From: Porticoccaceae bacterium
GTDB lineage: Bacteria > Pseudomonadota > Gammaproteobacteria > Pseudomonadales > Porticoccaceae
Assembly (NCBI GenBank): GCA_028822945.1
Contig: JAPKCN010000136.1
Span: 1-5,378, forward strand
Direction of reading: 5' to 3'
Length of the DNA: 5,378 nucleotides
Part shown: one piece after another, positions 5,353-5,378 of the stretch
Position numbering within the stretch: the stretch's first letter is position 1
Layout of the letters: every line of letters begins with the position of its first letter
Translations under genes and position numbers: made by a program
Notes under the pieces: model-generated
Database searches by the model: none
Seen by the model: the letters and a program-made list of their open reading frames with translations, nothing else
Told to the model about the DNA's origin: nothing

Positions 5353-5378
5353 AGAGGAGTGCTGGATGCTGCAAGGTT
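5353..5378 (+). CDS. 5' end of an unidentified gene running off the window
   Basis: AGAGGAG at 5353-5359, a strong Shine-Dalgarno sequence, is followed by six bases and ATG 5366. Only MLQG is encoded before the window ends, so nothing can be said about function. A TATACT at 5341-5346, the same hexamer as the -10 box upstream of the amidohydrolase, lies too close to the ribosome binding site to be certain, and no good -35 box accompanies it. The gap 5140-5352 shows no other gene. Confidence 0.5.

Overview
The window reads as bacterial chromosome, most likely from a gammaproteobacterium, possibly marine or host-associated. This is an inference from the protein flavour and the moderate, uneven base composition; no rRNA, tRNA or core marker gene is present. 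Three intact genes of recognisable family, one clear pseudogene, a few small unassigned reading frames and an unusually large non-coding share give the impression of a locus under erosion. I see no CRISPR array, transposase, phage gene or RNA gene.

Layout. At the left (1-470), two short overlapping minus-strand frames of unknown function (347-222 and 238-53) lie beside a leader carrying a plausible plus-strand promoter. Next is a full-length YtcJ-type amidohydrolase with an N-terminal export-like segment (471-2201, plus). Facing it is a decayed aspartate/glutamate racemase gene (3034-2325, minus). It has five in-frame stop codons, ATA where the start should be, and an 11-bp duplication that shifts the frame. 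Upstream of it on the same strand, only 66 bp away, is an intact group II PLP-dependent decarboxylase (4324-3101, minus), so the two probably formed a decarboxylase-racemase unit. A repeat-containing gap separates the decarboxylase from a 56-codon plus-strand frame (4382-4552). An AT-rich leader and a small NTF2/SnoaL-like protein (4762-5139, plus) follow. The right edge holds a strong ribosome binding site and the first four codons of another plus-strand gene (5366 onward).

Function. The recognisable genes suggest amino-acid or amide chemistry: a probably exported amidohydrolase of unknown substrate, an amino-acid decarboxylase and a lost amino-acid racemase. No shared pathway can be demonstrated from sequence alone. 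The most solid notable observation is the racemase pseudogene, whose original 232-residue frame can be rebuilt by removing exactly 11 bp. I did not find convincing evidence for an undescribed system. The unexplained small frames and the regular repeat spacings in the leaders are the best candidates for further checking.
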